NCBI GenBank assembly: GCA_963773315.1
Contig: CAVZAF010000011.1
Coordinates: 352,082 to 416,081 of the forward strand
Direction: 5' to 3'
DNA length: 64,000 bases
Source of the DNA: DATKAS01 sp963773315
GTDB taxonomy: Bacteria; Actinomycetota; Acidimicrobiia; Acidimicrobiales; DATKAS01
Below are positions 44,768 through 54,163 of this stretch, in pieces (within the stretch, counting starts at the first letter, position 1; the number at the start of each line of letters is the position of its first letter). The position numbers were made by a program, and so were the translations under genes. The notes under the pieces are model-generated. The model was not told the DNA's origin. It searched no databases and saw only the letters and a program-made list of their open reading frames with translations.

Positions 44768-45886
44768 TCAGCGGGCGACGTCGCACTCCTTCGGATCGAT
44801 GTGCCCGAGGTTCTTCACGACCTTGAACGTGCCGCCCTCGGACCGAGCGATGTACATGTTCATCCGCACATGGTGCTGACCAGGCACCATCTCGGCCGGG
44901 CCGCCGGGGCCCTGCGCGATCTTGGCGTGATCGAGGGCGGTGATGACGTCGTCCTGGTTCAGCGAGCCGGCCTCACTCACCGCGGCCTCCCAGAGCTTCA
45001 GACCGCGGTACATGCCGGAGCATGCGCTGCCGGCGGTGAACATGGCGCTGCCGGGGAAGAGCGCCTCGTACCGGTTGAGAAGCTCGGTGCTGAAGGGATC
45101 TTTCACGTCTCGGTAGTAGTCGAGGCATCCGTACAAGCCCTCGACGTGCTCGGCCGGCACGAGGTTCAGGAAGTTCTCGTCGAAGTACGTGCACACGATC
45201 TGCCCGCCGCGCTCACCGAACCCGGCGTCGTGCAGCTGCTCGAGGAACGGCGTGAGCCCGGGCGGAACGATCGTGTTGAACACGACTTCTGCTCCCGTCG
45301 TCATGATGTCCTTGACGACCAGCTCGTAGTCGGTGTGATCGAGCGGGAAGTACTCCTCGCCGACGATCGTGCCGCCTCGGGCGGTGACCACCTCACGCAC
45401 CTTCTTGTTCAGCGTGTGCGGCCAGATGTAGTCGGCCGACGGCATGTAGAAGGTCTTCGCACCGGTGTGCTGCATGAGCCACGGGAAGAGCGGCTCGATC
45501 TGCTGCGCGGGCACCGGGCCGGTGCAGAAGATCAGCGGGTGACACTCCTGCCCTTCGTACTGCTCCGGGTAGATGTAGAGCTTCTTGGCCTCGTCGACCG
45601 CGGGGCCCTTGATGGCCTGACGAGTCGAGCTGTAGATGCCGCCGATCACGAGATCGACGTCGAGCTGCTCCACGACCTTCACCGCTGCGGCTTCCGCCGC
45701 GCTGTCCTCGGTGGCGCTGTCTTCGATGAAGAGCTCGACGGGACGGCCGAGCAGGCCGCCGCGTGCGTTGATGTCGTCGATCACCATCTTGGCGACGTTG
45801 GCGTTGGCGATCCCCATGAACGAGAGGGGACCGGTCTGATCGGTGATGACTCCGACTCGTGCAGGTCGGTTGAGGTTGGTTGTCAT
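44768..45886 (-). CDS. periplasmic-binding-protein-like (AmiC/FmdD-type) receptor without signal peptide
   Basis: 372 residues. Type I periplasmic binding fold: RVGVITDQTGPLSFMGIANA, DDINARGGLLGRPVELFIED, VIGGIYSSTRQAIKGP, FCTGPVPAQQIEPLFPWLMQ. The sequence begins directly with MTTNLNRPARVGVI and has no signal peptide or lipobox. It might therefore be a cytoplasmic amide/urea sensor like AmiC rather than a transporter subunit. No ABC permease genes adjoin. A misplaced start cannot be excluded, but upstream codons show no hydrophobic stretch. Confidence 0.82.
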   Translation of the reverse strand: MTTNLNRPARVGVITDQTGPLSFMGIANANVAKMVIDDINARGGLLGRPVELFIEDSATEDSAAEAAAVKVVEQLDVDLVIGGIYSSTRQAIKGPAVDEAKKLYIYPEQYEGQECHPLIFCTGPVPAQQIEPLFPWLMQHTGAKTFYMPSADYIWPHTLNKKVREVVTARGGTIVGEEYFPLDHTDYELVVKDIMTTGAEVVFNTIVPPGLTPFLEQLHDAGFGERGGQIVCTYFDENFLNLVPAEHVEGLYGCLDYYRDVKDPFSTELLNRYEALFPGSAMFTAGSACSGMYRGLKLWEAAVSEAGSLNQDDVITALDHAKIAQGPGGPAEMVPGQHHVRMNMYIARSEGGTFKVVKNLGHIDPKECDVAR

Positions 45887-45898
45887 GGCGCGCCGTCC

Positions 45899-46171
45899 CT
45901 ATGCCCGGTAGGTGCCGAGCACCGCTGCTGACACGGGCTTGGCACGGTGACCGGCGTCCTTCAGGATCGGCGGCACCTCGGGGTCGGTGACGAACGCCGT
46001 CCAGCCCTGCTCGTCCCAGTCGAAGATGGCCCACACGCGGCTCTCGTCGGCGGGATCGCGGAAGACCGTCGAGCCCTTCGAGCCGTGGAAGGCCCGCTTG
46101 TCTGCGCCCTTCTCGCCGAACACGGCGAGGAACTGGTCGATGTCGTCAACGGTCGTCGTTGCGAGGATCAT
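45899..46171 (-). CDS. small dimeric alpha/beta-barrel-like protein (90 aa)
   Basis: Begins MILATTTVDDIDQFLAVFGE and includes KGSTVFRDPADESRVWAIFD and WTAFVTDPEVPPILKDAG, the pattern of ABM/EthD-type ferredoxin-like barrels. Start ATG 46171 follows GGAGATCCAG. Twelve bases separate it from the binding-protein gene, so they are likely co-transcribed. Function unknown; possibly binds or oxidises a small molecule. Confidence 0.65.
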   Translation of the reverse strand: MILATTTVDDIDQFLAVFGEKGADKRAFHGSKGSTVFRDPADESRVWAIFDWDEQGWTAFVTDPEVPPILKDAGHRAKPVSAAVLGTYRA

Positions 46172-46287
46172 CTGGATCTCCGTTCTCGAGTGCGCCAGCC
46201 CGGTGGCTGCGCTGCAGTCGATTCTCCGGATCCGCGGGATCCCCGGCATCGGTAGAGCTACCCATTTGCCGAAGTAGGTAGGGGTTC

Positions 46288-49180
46288 TCAGACGACGTCG
46301 TGCTCGACCGCCCAGCGCGTGGCGGCGGCACGGCCCGTGACGCCGATCTTCGTGTACACGTGCTGGATGTGGTGCTCGGCAGTTCTGGCCGAGATGAAGA
46401 GCTGCGCGGCGATCTCGCGCGCGGTGCGACCGTCGGCGACGAGGCGCAGCACCTCGACTTCTCTCCGGCTGAGACCTCCGGGCCGCGCCGGCCGAGCGAC
46501 CGCGATCGGGTTGCGCCGCGCGATGTCGATCTGCTGTCGCGCATAGACGGCCGCCGAGTTCAGGTCGAGCGCCGCGCCGGCCGTCTTGAGCTCGGCGGCC
46601 TTCTTCTCCCCGAGCCGGTCCGTGAGCCGACTGCCGAGATCATTCAGCTCGGGAACGTGGTGGAAGCTCGACGGCTCGCGCTCCATCGCACCGAGCAGGG
46701 TCGCGGCGGGCTCGAGGCGATCGATGCGCTCGAAGAGCGCCGGCACGCTCGCCAACGTGATGATCAGCTGAGGGACGTTGCCCACCCGCTGGAACGCGGC
46801 GATGGCCTCGAAGAACAGCACGAGCGCCGCCTCGGGTTCGCCATCGGACGTATGGAGTCTCGCCGCGTCTCGCGCGAGGAACCCTTCGAAGAACTGCACG
46901 CGGTGTTCGCGTACGAACGCCACACCCTCGTCCCACGCGGCCAGGGCGCGCCGCGCGTCCACCTTCGAGAAGGCCTGGCCCGCGATCCACAGCGCGTACG
47001 AGACCCAGTAGGGATTGCCGAGCTCGCGCGCGGCAGCGACCGAGTCCTCGGTCAGCGCGATGGCCTCGTCCACTCGCCCGCTCGCTTGAAGCCCGTCGAC
47101 GTAGGACGCGAGGCCATACCCGCGTCTCGCTGCCGTACAGGCGCGCGACCTCGCCCGTGAGGGCGACGTAGCGATCGAGGTTCCCGCAGTAGACCTCGCA
47201 GAGGGCCTCGATGAACGTGGCGTACCCCGGCTCGCACGGCTCGTAGCGCGGGTCGACTTCGAGCTCGGTCGCACGGTGCGCGTGCGAACGGCCGGCCTCA
47301 GCCCGTCCGGCGAAGCACGCGTAGCCGGCGCCCGTGTAGAGGCGGGGAAGGCGACGGACGTCGGCGGCGCTCGCCGCGTCGATGAGCTCCTCGGCCCACG
47401 CGAGCGTCTCGAAGAGCTGCACGGAGAAGCCCATCAACGCGGCATGGGCGGCGATGTCGGTCGCGACCTCCAGCTCGCCTCGTGCTGCACTCCACCGGAA
47501 GCCGGCACGAAGGTTTGCCAGCTCGAGCTCGACCCAGTCCACGGCGTCACGCCACCGCGGCCCATCCCAGTGATCCCAGCGAGCCGCGGCCTCTCGAGCG
47601 AAGTACGCCGCGTGCCGATCTCGCGTCGGTTCGAGCGCTCCGGCCTCCGACAAGCGATCCTCGGCGAACTGGCGGATCGTCTCGAACAGGCCGTAGCGCG
47701 TGCGCGTCGTCGTGTGGTCGGCGACGACGAGCGACTTGCGGACTAGCGAATCGAGGTGTTCGAGGACATCCACCTCGTCGCCGCCGTCGACGACCGCGAA
47801 GATGCTCGCGAGGTCGAAGCCGCCCGCGAAGACCGACGTGGTGTGGAGCAGGTCTCGTTCGTCGTCGGTCAGCAGGTCGTATGACCAGGCGACCGCATGA
47901 CGAAGGGTCTGCTGGCGATCGGGACCGGACGCGGAAGCCTTCAACATCCGGAAGCGATCGCCGAGTCGATCTCTGACCTCGCTCGCGCTCATGGCCGCCA
48001 TCCGCGCCGCGGCCAGCTCGATGCCGAGAGGAAGCCCGTCGAGCGTCTCGCAGATCTCGATCACAGCGGCGGCAGTCTCGGGATCCTGGAGCCCGAAGTC
48101 GGCGCGCACCGCGCGGGCGCGATCGGCGAACAGCGTGACCGCATCGGATGCAACGCCGCCCTCGAGTCCGAGCGGTGACACCGAGAGGAGCGTCTCTCCC
48201 GCGACCCAGAGGTACTCGCGCGACGTGGCGAGGACGGTGACGGTCTCGGAGCGGGCGAGGATCGCACTGATGGCCGACGCCGCCGCGCTCAACACGTGCT
48301 CGCAGTTGTCGACGACCAGCAACAGCCTGCGCCCCGCGAGCGCATCGGCGACGGTGTCGATCAACGCGGCGTCGCCTTGCGGCGTGATGCCTAGCGCGGT
48401 CGCGATGGCGGCGGGCACCGAGGACGGCTCGCCCACGGGCGCGAGCTCGACCATCCACACGCCGTCGGAAAGCTCGCCCGCGAGCTCGGCGCCCACCTCG
48501 ATCGCCAGCCTGGTCTTGCCGACACCGCCGACTCCGCTGAGCGTGACCAACCGGTTAGATCGCACGAGGTCGGCGACTTCGGCGACCAGGTCTTCGCGAC
48601 CGACGAACGAGTTCAGCTGCTGGGGCAAGTTGCCGGTCGAGCGATCGACGCTGCGGAGCACCGGGAAGTCGACTCGCAGTCCCTCGGCGATCACCTGGAA
48701 CACCGCGGTTCGGCCACGCAGACCGCGGAGCCGGTGCTCGCCGAGGGGCCGCAGCGCGAGTCGATCTCGGAGCATCACCTCGGTCGTGTCGGATGCAACG
48801 ACCTGGCCGCCATGCGCAAGCGCCATCAGCCGTGCGGCACGGCTCACGCTCGAACCGACGTAGCTGCCGTCGCGTTCGGTTGCATCCCCCGTGTGCAGAC
48901 CCATCCGGATCGCGAACGGCAAGGACGCCTGGGTGAGCCGCTGCTGCGCTTCGATCGCCGCGCTCGCGGCATCGCCCGCACGCCCGAACGCGGCGCCGAA
49001 GCCGTCACCGACAGTCGTGAACACATACCCGCCGTTGCGCTCGATCGCGCCGCGCACGATGCCGTCGTGCACCCGCAGCGCGGCTGCCGTGTCCGCAGGA
49101 GCGTCCTCCCACGATCTCGTCGAGTCCTCGACGTCGGTGAAGAGGAACGTCACCGTGCCGCCCGGCAGCTCCTGCGACAT
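46288..49180 (-). CDS. adenylate cyclase-AAA/NTPase-TPR-LuxR regulator (frameshift near 47121)
   Basis: About 963 residues after removing one base near 47121. Order: class III cyclase (residues 5-170; TFLFTDVEDSTRSWE, FTTVGDGFGAAFGRA), NB-ARC-like ATPase (from about 195; NSFVGREDLVAEVADLV, GVGGVGKTRLAIEV, LLLVVDNCEHVL), helical TPR-like region, and C-terminal LuxR HTH (LSRREVEVLRLVADGRTARE, FISARTAEHHIQHVYTKIGV). A signal-integrating transcription factor of the LAL/MalT-like STAND class with a cyclase head. ATG 49180 chosen; the divergent VapBC genes share its promoter region. Confidence 0.9.
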
Positions 49181-49201
49181 CGGCGAACGGTATTCCACTT
49201 C

Positions 49202-49215
49202 ATTCTGGCTAGAAT
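49202..49215. promoter_or_regulatory. candidate VapB operator/promoter
   Basis: ATTCT-GGCT-AGAAT inverted repeat, with TAGAAT (49210-49215) resembling a -10 box for the antitoxin gene 44 bases downstream. Located between the divergent regulator and antitoxin. Fits autoregulation by a Phd/VapB-type antitoxin; no clear -35. Confidence 0.45.
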
Positions 49216-49258
49216 CTACTGTCAGAAACTCGCCACAATCTTCGGAAGGAGTCTCGCG

Positions 49259-49513
49259 GTGGAAGTCGGCATCCGAGACCTGCGCGACAACCTCAGCCGC
49301 TACCTCGAGCGGGCGCGAGCAGGTGAGGAGGTGGTCGTGACCGACCACGGCCGCGCCGTCGCGCGCATCGTGGCCTTCGATGTCGAGCGGCCGATTGACC
49401 GGTTGGTGCGAGAAGGCAGGGTGACTCCCGCGACCAGCCGCAACCGGAAGCGGCCCCGTCCCGCGGCTGCGAGCGGCACAGTCTCCGATCTGGTCGCTGA
49501 ACAGCGGCGGTGA
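49259..49513 (+). CDS. type II antitoxin, Phd/YefM-like
   Basis: 84 residues. Reads EVGIRDLRDNLSRYLERARA, GEEVVVTDHGRAVARIVAFD, the N-terminal DNA-binding fold of Phd/YefM antitoxins, followed by a basic, disordered tail that would bind the toxin. GTG start with RBS GGAAGGAG. Its TGA overlaps the toxin gene start (GTGA). Confidence 0.9.
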   Translation: MEVGIRDLRDNLSRYLERARAGEEVVVTDHGRAVARIVAFDVERPIDRLVREGRVTPATSRNRKRPRPAAASGTVSDLVAEQRR

Positions 49514-49932
49514 TCGCCTACTTCGACACCTCGGCGCTGATCCCGCTCCTCGTCGCCGAACCTGGCTCCGACGCAGCGGGCGAGCTGTGGGACCACGCCC
49601 TGCGCGTCGTGAGCGTGCGGCTGGCGCGAGTCGAAGCGCGCGCCGCGCTCGGTCAGGCAGTCCGCACCGGCCGGCTGACGAAGGCGACAGCACGCCGGTT
49701 GGTGACCGAGCTCGACGGCCTGCTCGCGCAGCTCGATCTTGTCGAGATCGACGAGGCCCTCGTGCACGCAGCCGCGGATCTCGCGGACACCCACGGGCTG
49801 CGGGCCTACGACGCCGTCCATCTGGCGGGAGCGCTCACACTCGAGGCAGACGAGCTCGTGGTGGTCGCCGGCGACCAGGCGCTCCTCGCAGCAGCACACG
49901 ACGCCGGACTCGCGACGGCAGCAGTGCGCTGA
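49510..49932 (+). CDS. vapC: VapC-family PIN-domain toxin
   Basis: 140 residues. PIN-domain ribonuclease: the first acidic residue in YFDTSALIPLLVAEPGSD, a central Glu in RVEARAALG, and DAVHLAGALTLEADELVVVAGD near the end provide the metal-binding acidic set. Expected to cleave tRNA or rRNA when free of its antitoxin. GTG start coupled to the antitoxin. Confidence 0.92.
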   Translation: MIAYFDTSALIPLLVAEPGSDAAGELWDHALRVVSVRLARVEARAALGQAVRTGRLTKATARRLVTELDGLLAQLDLVEIDEALVHAAADLADTHGLRAYDAVHLAGALTLEADELVVVAGDQALLAAAHDAGLATAAVR

Positions 49933-49950
49933 GTCGCTTCACCTTCGTCG

Positions 49951-51684
49951 CTATAGATCGAGGGCGACCTCGCCGGAAGGCTGCGAGCAGCAGAGAAGCG
50001 CAGTCCCGGGCGTCGGCGGTTCGAGCGGGTCGGGCCGGTAGCCGACCTCGCCGCTGATGAGTGCCGTCTCGCACGTGCGGCACACTCCCGTTCGGCAGGA
50101 CCAGCGCACCGGCACGTCGCAGGCCTCGGCAAGCTCGAGCAGGCTCCCGAACGAGGCATCCCAGGCGACCGAGAGGTTGCTACGACTGAATGCGATCACC
50201 GGGCCCGACCCCGCCTCGCCGGCGGGAGGATGCGGTGATCGCGCAGGCTCGGCGACGACGCCCGGCATGATCGGCGCGGCTGCACCGAACACCTCGGTGC
50301 TGATCCGCTCAGCCGCCGTGCCGCGGGCGACGAGGGCCGCGGTGATGTCGTTCATGAACGGCGCCGGTCCGCACAGATAGAAGTCGGCGTCGGTCGGAAC
50401 GCCGGCCTGCTCCAGCGCGGGCCCCGTGAGCCGACCGCGGTGGTCGAATCCCTCATCGCGCGCACCCGGCTGGCTGTAGCAAACGAGGTGGTGCGCGTCG
50501 GGGAGCTCGCCGAGCAGTCGTCGAGCCTCCTCAGCGAACGCGTGCTCGGCACGGTTACGCGCGCTGTGCACCCACCACACCTGCCGCGCAGAGCTCATGC
50601 TCGCCAACACGTGAAGCATCGCGAGCACCGGAGTGGCGCCAACCCCGGCGCTGATCAGCACCACGGGACGATCGCCCGCGCGCAGCACGAACGAGCCGCG
50701 AGGCGCGCCGATTTCGATGACGTCGCCGACGCGCAGCTGATCGTGCAGGTAGGCGCTCGCCGCGCCGAGGGGCTCTCGCTTGATGCTGACGCGGTAGCTG
50801 TCTGAGCTCGGCATGCCGGAAAGCGAGTAGGTGCGCAGCAGCGGGGCGGTCGCAGCGTCCGGGTGGAGGCGCAGGGTGAGGAACTGCCCGGGCTGCGCCG
50901 GCACCGCGGCCCCTCCGTCCGGCGGCACCAAGGTCACGGAGATCACCGTGGTGCTCTCGCGGTCGATCGCCGCCACGCGCATCGGCCTCATCCCCGTCCA
51001 CGCCGGCTCTGCGGTTTCGCCGTGTGCTGCGCGGTCCAGAAAGTCGCGGAAGGAGCCCTGCCATCCCTCGCTCAGCGCCGGGATCCGCAGCGCGCGCGTC
51101 AGATCGCGCGGCGCGTGGCCGGGCAGATAGAGCAGCGCGTCGATGTCGGCCACCGTCATCGCTTCGGGTCCGCGCTCGACCCGTTCGATCGCGTCCCCGG
51201 CGCCGACGTCGCCCTCCTCGATGACCCGCAGGTAGAAGCCGGGTCGGTGATGGGCGACGACCAACGCGGGCATGCGCGGCTCGCTCATGCGAAGGCCGAG
51301 GCGATAGCAAGTGACGCGCGGCTGGCTGACCTCGAACAGTGCAGCGCCGATCCGGTAGCGGTCGCCGATGCAGACCTCGTCGTCGGCGAGCCCTTCCACC
51401 GTGAAGTTCTCGCCGAACTGGCCATAGGTGAAGTCGCCGCGGCCGAGGATCTGCTCCCAGTAGCGGTACGACTCGATCTGGTAGACGAACACCGCTCGGT
51501 TGACTCCGCCGTGTCCCGCGAGGTCGCCCTGGCCGTCGCCGTCGACGTTGAGCCGCCGAACCATCCGTCGACCGTCGACGGGGTCCTTCCAGATTCCCGT
51601 GTGGACAGTGCGGCCTTCCCACTCGACGTCACGCGGCAATCCAACGTTCACCGACAGCAGCCGGGAAGTCGACGACTCAGCCAT
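49951..51684 (-). CDS. MOSC domain fused to FAD/NAD(P) reductase and [2Fe-2S] ferredoxin
   Basis: 577 residues. The N-terminal third is a MOSC/YiiM-type molybdenum-cofactor domain (DLAGHGGVNRAVFVYQIES, FGENFTVEGLADDEVCIGD, VTCYRLGLRM carrying the conserved Cys); the middle is a ferredoxin-NADP reductase module (LLRTYSLSGMPSSDSY, GAPRGSFVLRAGDRPVVLIS, FYLCGPAPFM); the end holds a plant-type [2Fe-2S] cluster with CRTGVCRTCETALISG and a later CC. Likely a self-sufficient Moco-dependent reductase, for example of N-hydroxylated compounds. Start ATG 51684 overlaps the divergent aldo/keto reductase region. Confidence 0.9.
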   Translation of the reverse strand: MAESSTSRLLSVNVGLPRDVEWEGRTVHTGIWKDPVDGRRMVRRLNVDGDGQGDLAGHGGVNRAVFVYQIESYRYWEQILGRGDFTYGQFGENFTVEGLADDEVCIGDRYRIGAALFEVSQPRVTCYRLGLRMSEPRMPALVVAHHRPGFYLRVIEEGDVGAGDAIERVERGPEAMTVADIDALLYLPGHAPRDLTRALRIPALSEGWQGSFRDFLDRAAHGETAEPAWTGMRPMRVAAIDRESTTVISVTLVPPDGGAAVPAQPGQFLTLRLHPDAATAPLLRTYSLSGMPSSDSYRVSIKREPLGAASAYLHDQLRVGDVIEIGAPRGSFVLRAGDRPVVLISAGVGATPVLAMLHVLASMSSARQVWWVHSARNRAEHAFAEEARRLLGELPDAHHLVCYSQPGARDEGFDHRGRLTGPALEQAGVPTDADFYLCGPAPFMNDITAALVARGTAAERISTEVFGAAAPIMPGVVAEPARSPHPPAGEAGSGPVIAFSRSNLSVAWDASFGSLLELAEACDVPVRWSCRTGVCRTCETALISGEVGYRPDPLEPPTPGTALLCCSQPSGEVALDL

Positions 51685-51712
51685 GAGTGACAACCTTGCA
51701 TACGCTCGCGCG

Positions 51713-52741
51713 GTGAGCTACGTCGCCGCAGCCGACCGCTACGACACGATGGAATATCGCCGCTGCGGTCGCAGCGGGCTGCGTCTCCCGCTGATCTCAC
51801 TCGGCCTGTGGCACAACTTCGGCCACGACCGTCCCTTCGCGGTGCAGCGCGACATCTGTCTGCGCGCGTTCGATGCGGGCATCACTCACTTCGATCTCGC
51901 CAACAACTACGGGCCGCCGTATGGAGCCGCCGAGGAGAACTTCGGCCGCTTGATGGCGACAGACCTCGCGAGCCATCGTGACGAGCTCGTCATCTCGACG
52001 AAGGCCGGATACGACATGTGGCCCGGTCCGTATGGTGAGTGGGGCTCGCGCAAGTACCTGCTGGCGTCACTCGACCAATCGCTGCAGCGCCTCGGACTCG
52101 ACTACGTCGACATCTTCTACTCACACCGATTCGATCCCGACACGCCTCTCGACGAGACGATGGGCGCCCTCGCTGGCGCGGTGGCGCAGGGCAAGGCTCT
52201 CTACGTCGGGATCTCGTCGTACTCCTCGGCTCGCACCGTCGAGGCCGCCCGACTTCTGCACGAGGACGGGGTCCCGCTGCTCATCCATCAGCCGTCGTAC
52301 TCGATGTTCAATCGCTGGCTCGAGCACGACCGTTTGCTCGAGACCCTCGACACGGTGGGAGCCGGCTGCATCGCGTTCTCGCCGCTCGCGCAGGGCTTGC
52401 TCACCGACCGCTACCTGCACGGCATCCCGAGCGACTCGCGAGTGGCAACGGGCGGCGCGATGTCACGCGCCATGATCACCGAGGAGCGGCTCGCCAACGT
52501 GCGGGCCCTGGCGGCCATCGCCGCGCGCCGGGGACAGAGCCTCGCTCAGCTCGCGCTGGCGTGGGCACTCCGCGACCCGCGCATGACGTCGGTCGTCATC
52601 GGAGCAAGCAGCGTCGCTCAGCTGAACGACAACATCGGTGCTCTCGATCATCTGAGCTTGACGGCGGAGGAGCTCAACGAGATCGACGCGTATGCCGTCG
52701 AGGAGGGCATCAACCTGTGGGCGGGATCGTCCGACCGCTGA
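51713..52741 (+). CDS. aldo/keto reductase (GAP reductase-like, AKR14 type)
   Basis: 342 residues from GTG 51713, the start that matches the usual YVAAADRYD head; ATG 51683 is in frame but overlaps the divergent gene start. Catalytic tetrad: Asp and Tyr in HFDLANNYGPPYGAAEENFG, Lys in ISTKAGYDMWPGPYG, His in DIFYSHRFDPDTP. The YRRCGRSGLRLPLISLGLWH head and WPGPYGEWGSRKYLLAS are typical of YghZ-like L-glyceraldehyde-3-phosphate reductases. NADPH-dependent, cytoplasmic. Followed by a LacI/SemiSWEET pair, suggesting a sugar context. Confidence 0.9.
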   Translation: MSYVAAADRYDTMEYRRCGRSGLRLPLISLGLWHNFGHDRPFAVQRDICLRAFDAGITHFDLANNYGPPYGAAEENFGRLMATDLASHRDELVISTKAGYDMWPGPYGEWGSRKYLLASLDQSLQRLGLDYVDIFYSHRFDPDTPLDETMGALAGAVAQGKALYVGISSYSSARTVEAARLLHEDGVPLLIHQPSYSMFNRWLEHDRLLETLDTVGAGCIAFSPLAQGLLTDRYLHGIPSDSRVATGGAMSRAMITEERLANVRALAAIAARRGQSLAQLALAWALRDPRMTSVVIGASSVAQLNDNIGALDHLSLTAEELNEIDAYAVEEGINLWAGSSDR

Positions 52742-52762
52742 GAGTCACTGTTTCGGCCCTAT

Positions 52763-52776
52763 TTGTATCGATACAA
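52763..52776. promoter_or_regulatory. LacI operator over a leaderless promoter
   Basis: TTGTATCGATACAA is a perfect 14-bp palindrome. Its right half overlaps TACAAT (52772-52777), a good -10 box that would place the transcript start at about the lacI ATG (52784). Binding by the LacI protein would block its own promoter. The AKR gene ends 24 bases earlier. Confidence 0.75.
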
Positions 52777-52783
52777 TCGTCGG

Positions 52784-53821
52784 ATGGCTGGACTCCGCGC
52801 GACTCTCGATGACGTCGCGGCGAGGGCCGGGGTGTCGAGGATGACGGTGTCCAACGTGTACGGCCGGCCCGACGTCGTGGCGACGCCGACCCGGCAACGT
52901 GTCCTCGCCGCAGCTGCCGAGCTCGACTACGGCGGCCCGAGCGCGGTCGGTCGAACGTTGCGGCGGGGTCGAACCGAGGTGGTCGGCATCCTCGTCAACG
53001 TCGGGATCCCGTATACCTTCTCCGACCCCGGCGCTGCTCTCTTCATGCGCGGCGTCGCGCAGGGTGCCGATGACGCGGACGTCTCGTTGCAGGTCGTCCA
53101 CGCGTCGGGACCGAGCGCTCGCCGTCGCGTGAACAACACCGCTGTCGACGCCTTCATCGCGTGGTCTCTGCCGGCGGACGATCCCGCGCTGCTGGCCGCG
53201 GTGGAACGGCGCCTCCCGATCGTCGCCGTCGGGACCGCCAGCGGCGTGTCGAACATCCCGTATGTCTCTGCCGACAACTTCGGCGGCGGTCGTCGAGCCG
53301 GGCAACACCTCGTCGATCTAGGGATCCGTCGATTCGCCCTCATCGGCAGTGCCCTCGTGGGCGACCAGTTCAGTGACCGAGTCGCCGGCTGGCGCGCGGG
53401 GCTCAAAGCTGCCGGCATCGATTGGTCGACCGTCCTCTCGCTCGAACACGCCGGCAACAGCCGGACCGCGGGGAGGGCGGCTGCGGAATCGTTCCTCGAG
53501 GTCCGCGAATCGGGAGTCCGATGGGGGATCCTCGCTGCGACGGACGTGCTGGCCCTCGGCGCGATGCACGCGTTGCGCATCGCCGATGTCGACGTCCCGA
53601 ACGAAGTGGCTGTCGTCGGCTTCGACGACATCGAGGAGTCCGCGATGAGCACCCCAGGGCTCACGACCGTGCATCAGGACCTCTTCGCGTTGGGGCGGGA
53701 GTGCGCCTTGCGAGCCGCTGGCCAGATGCAAGGGGCCACTCGTCCCCACCCGACCTCATTGATCGTGCGAGGGAGCACCGACTCGAGCGCGAACCGGCCG
53801 AGCAAGGACGATTCGACGTGA
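52784..53821 (+). CDS. LacI-family transcriptional regulator
   Basis: 345 residues. HTH and hinge at the N-terminus (TLDDVAARAGVSRMTVSNVY) and periplasmic-binding-like effector domain (VVGILVNVGIPYTFSDPGAA, IPYVSADNFGGGRRAGQHLV, VPNEVAVVGFDDIEESAMST, TTVHQDLFALG). Represses sugar uptake/use; its own operator covers its promoter. GTGA overlap with the SemiSWEET gene. Confidence 0.92.
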   Translation: MAGLRATLDDVAARAGVSRMTVSNVYGRPDVVATPTRQRVLAAAAELDYGGPSAVGRTLRRGRTEVVGILVNVGIPYTFSDPGAALFMRGVAQGADDADVSLQVVHASGPSARRRVNNTAVDAFIAWSLPADDPALLAAVERRLPIVAVGTASGVSNIPYVSADNFGGGRRAGQHLVDLGIRRFALIGSALVGDQFSDRVAGWRAGLKAAGIDWSTVLSLEHAGNSRTAGRAAAESFLEVRESGVRWGILAATDVLALGAMHALRIADVDVPNEVAVVGFDDIEESAMSTPGLTTVHQDLFALGRECALRAAGQMQGATRPHPTSLIVRGSTDSSANRPSKDDST

Positions 53822-54093
53822 GCATGGAGAACCTCGGCCTCGTCGCTGGCGTGCTCACCACGGCCGCGTGGCTACCGCAGATCGCACGCACCTGGCGCAG
53901 CCGTTCCGCCGACGATCTGTCCTGGCCCTACCTCTTGGTCTTCTCGTCGGGCGTGTCTCTCTGGCTGTTGTACGGCGTGCTGTCGGACGACGTTCCCGTC
54001 CTCGCGGCAAATGCCATGACGATCGTCCTCGTCGCGCTTCTCGTCGGCCTCAAGACCCAGACCACCATTCGGGGGCGACGCGCCAGCGGTTGA
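53818..54093 (+). CDS. SemiSWEET-type PQ-loop sugar transporter
   Basis: About 91 residues with three membrane helices. The PQ-loop AAWLPQIARTWRSRSADDLS sits in helix 1 and its cytoplasmic loop; SLWLLYGVLSDDVPVLAANA follows. Dimeric facilitator for a sugar. Start is GTG 53818 overlapping the lacI stop, or ATG 53824. Under lacI control by position. Confidence 0.88.
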   Translation: MSMENLGLVAGVLTTAAWLPQIARTWRSRSADDLSWPYLLVFSSGVSLWLLYGVLSDDVPVLAANAMTIVLVALLVGLKTQTTIRGRRASG

Positions 54094-54099
54094 CGGCTT

Positions 54100-54127
54100 G
54101 GCGGAGCTCGTGAGATGTCTTTCGAAC
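54100..54127. repeat. dispersed repeat, copy C
   Basis: Same 28-base element (GTGAGATGTCTTTCGAAC core), six bases after the SemiSWEET stop and before the end of the convergent nitroreductase gene. Confidence 0.75.
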
Positions 54128-54163
54128 CCTCGGTCTCGCTCGCCGAGTCGATCGCCGCCTCGC

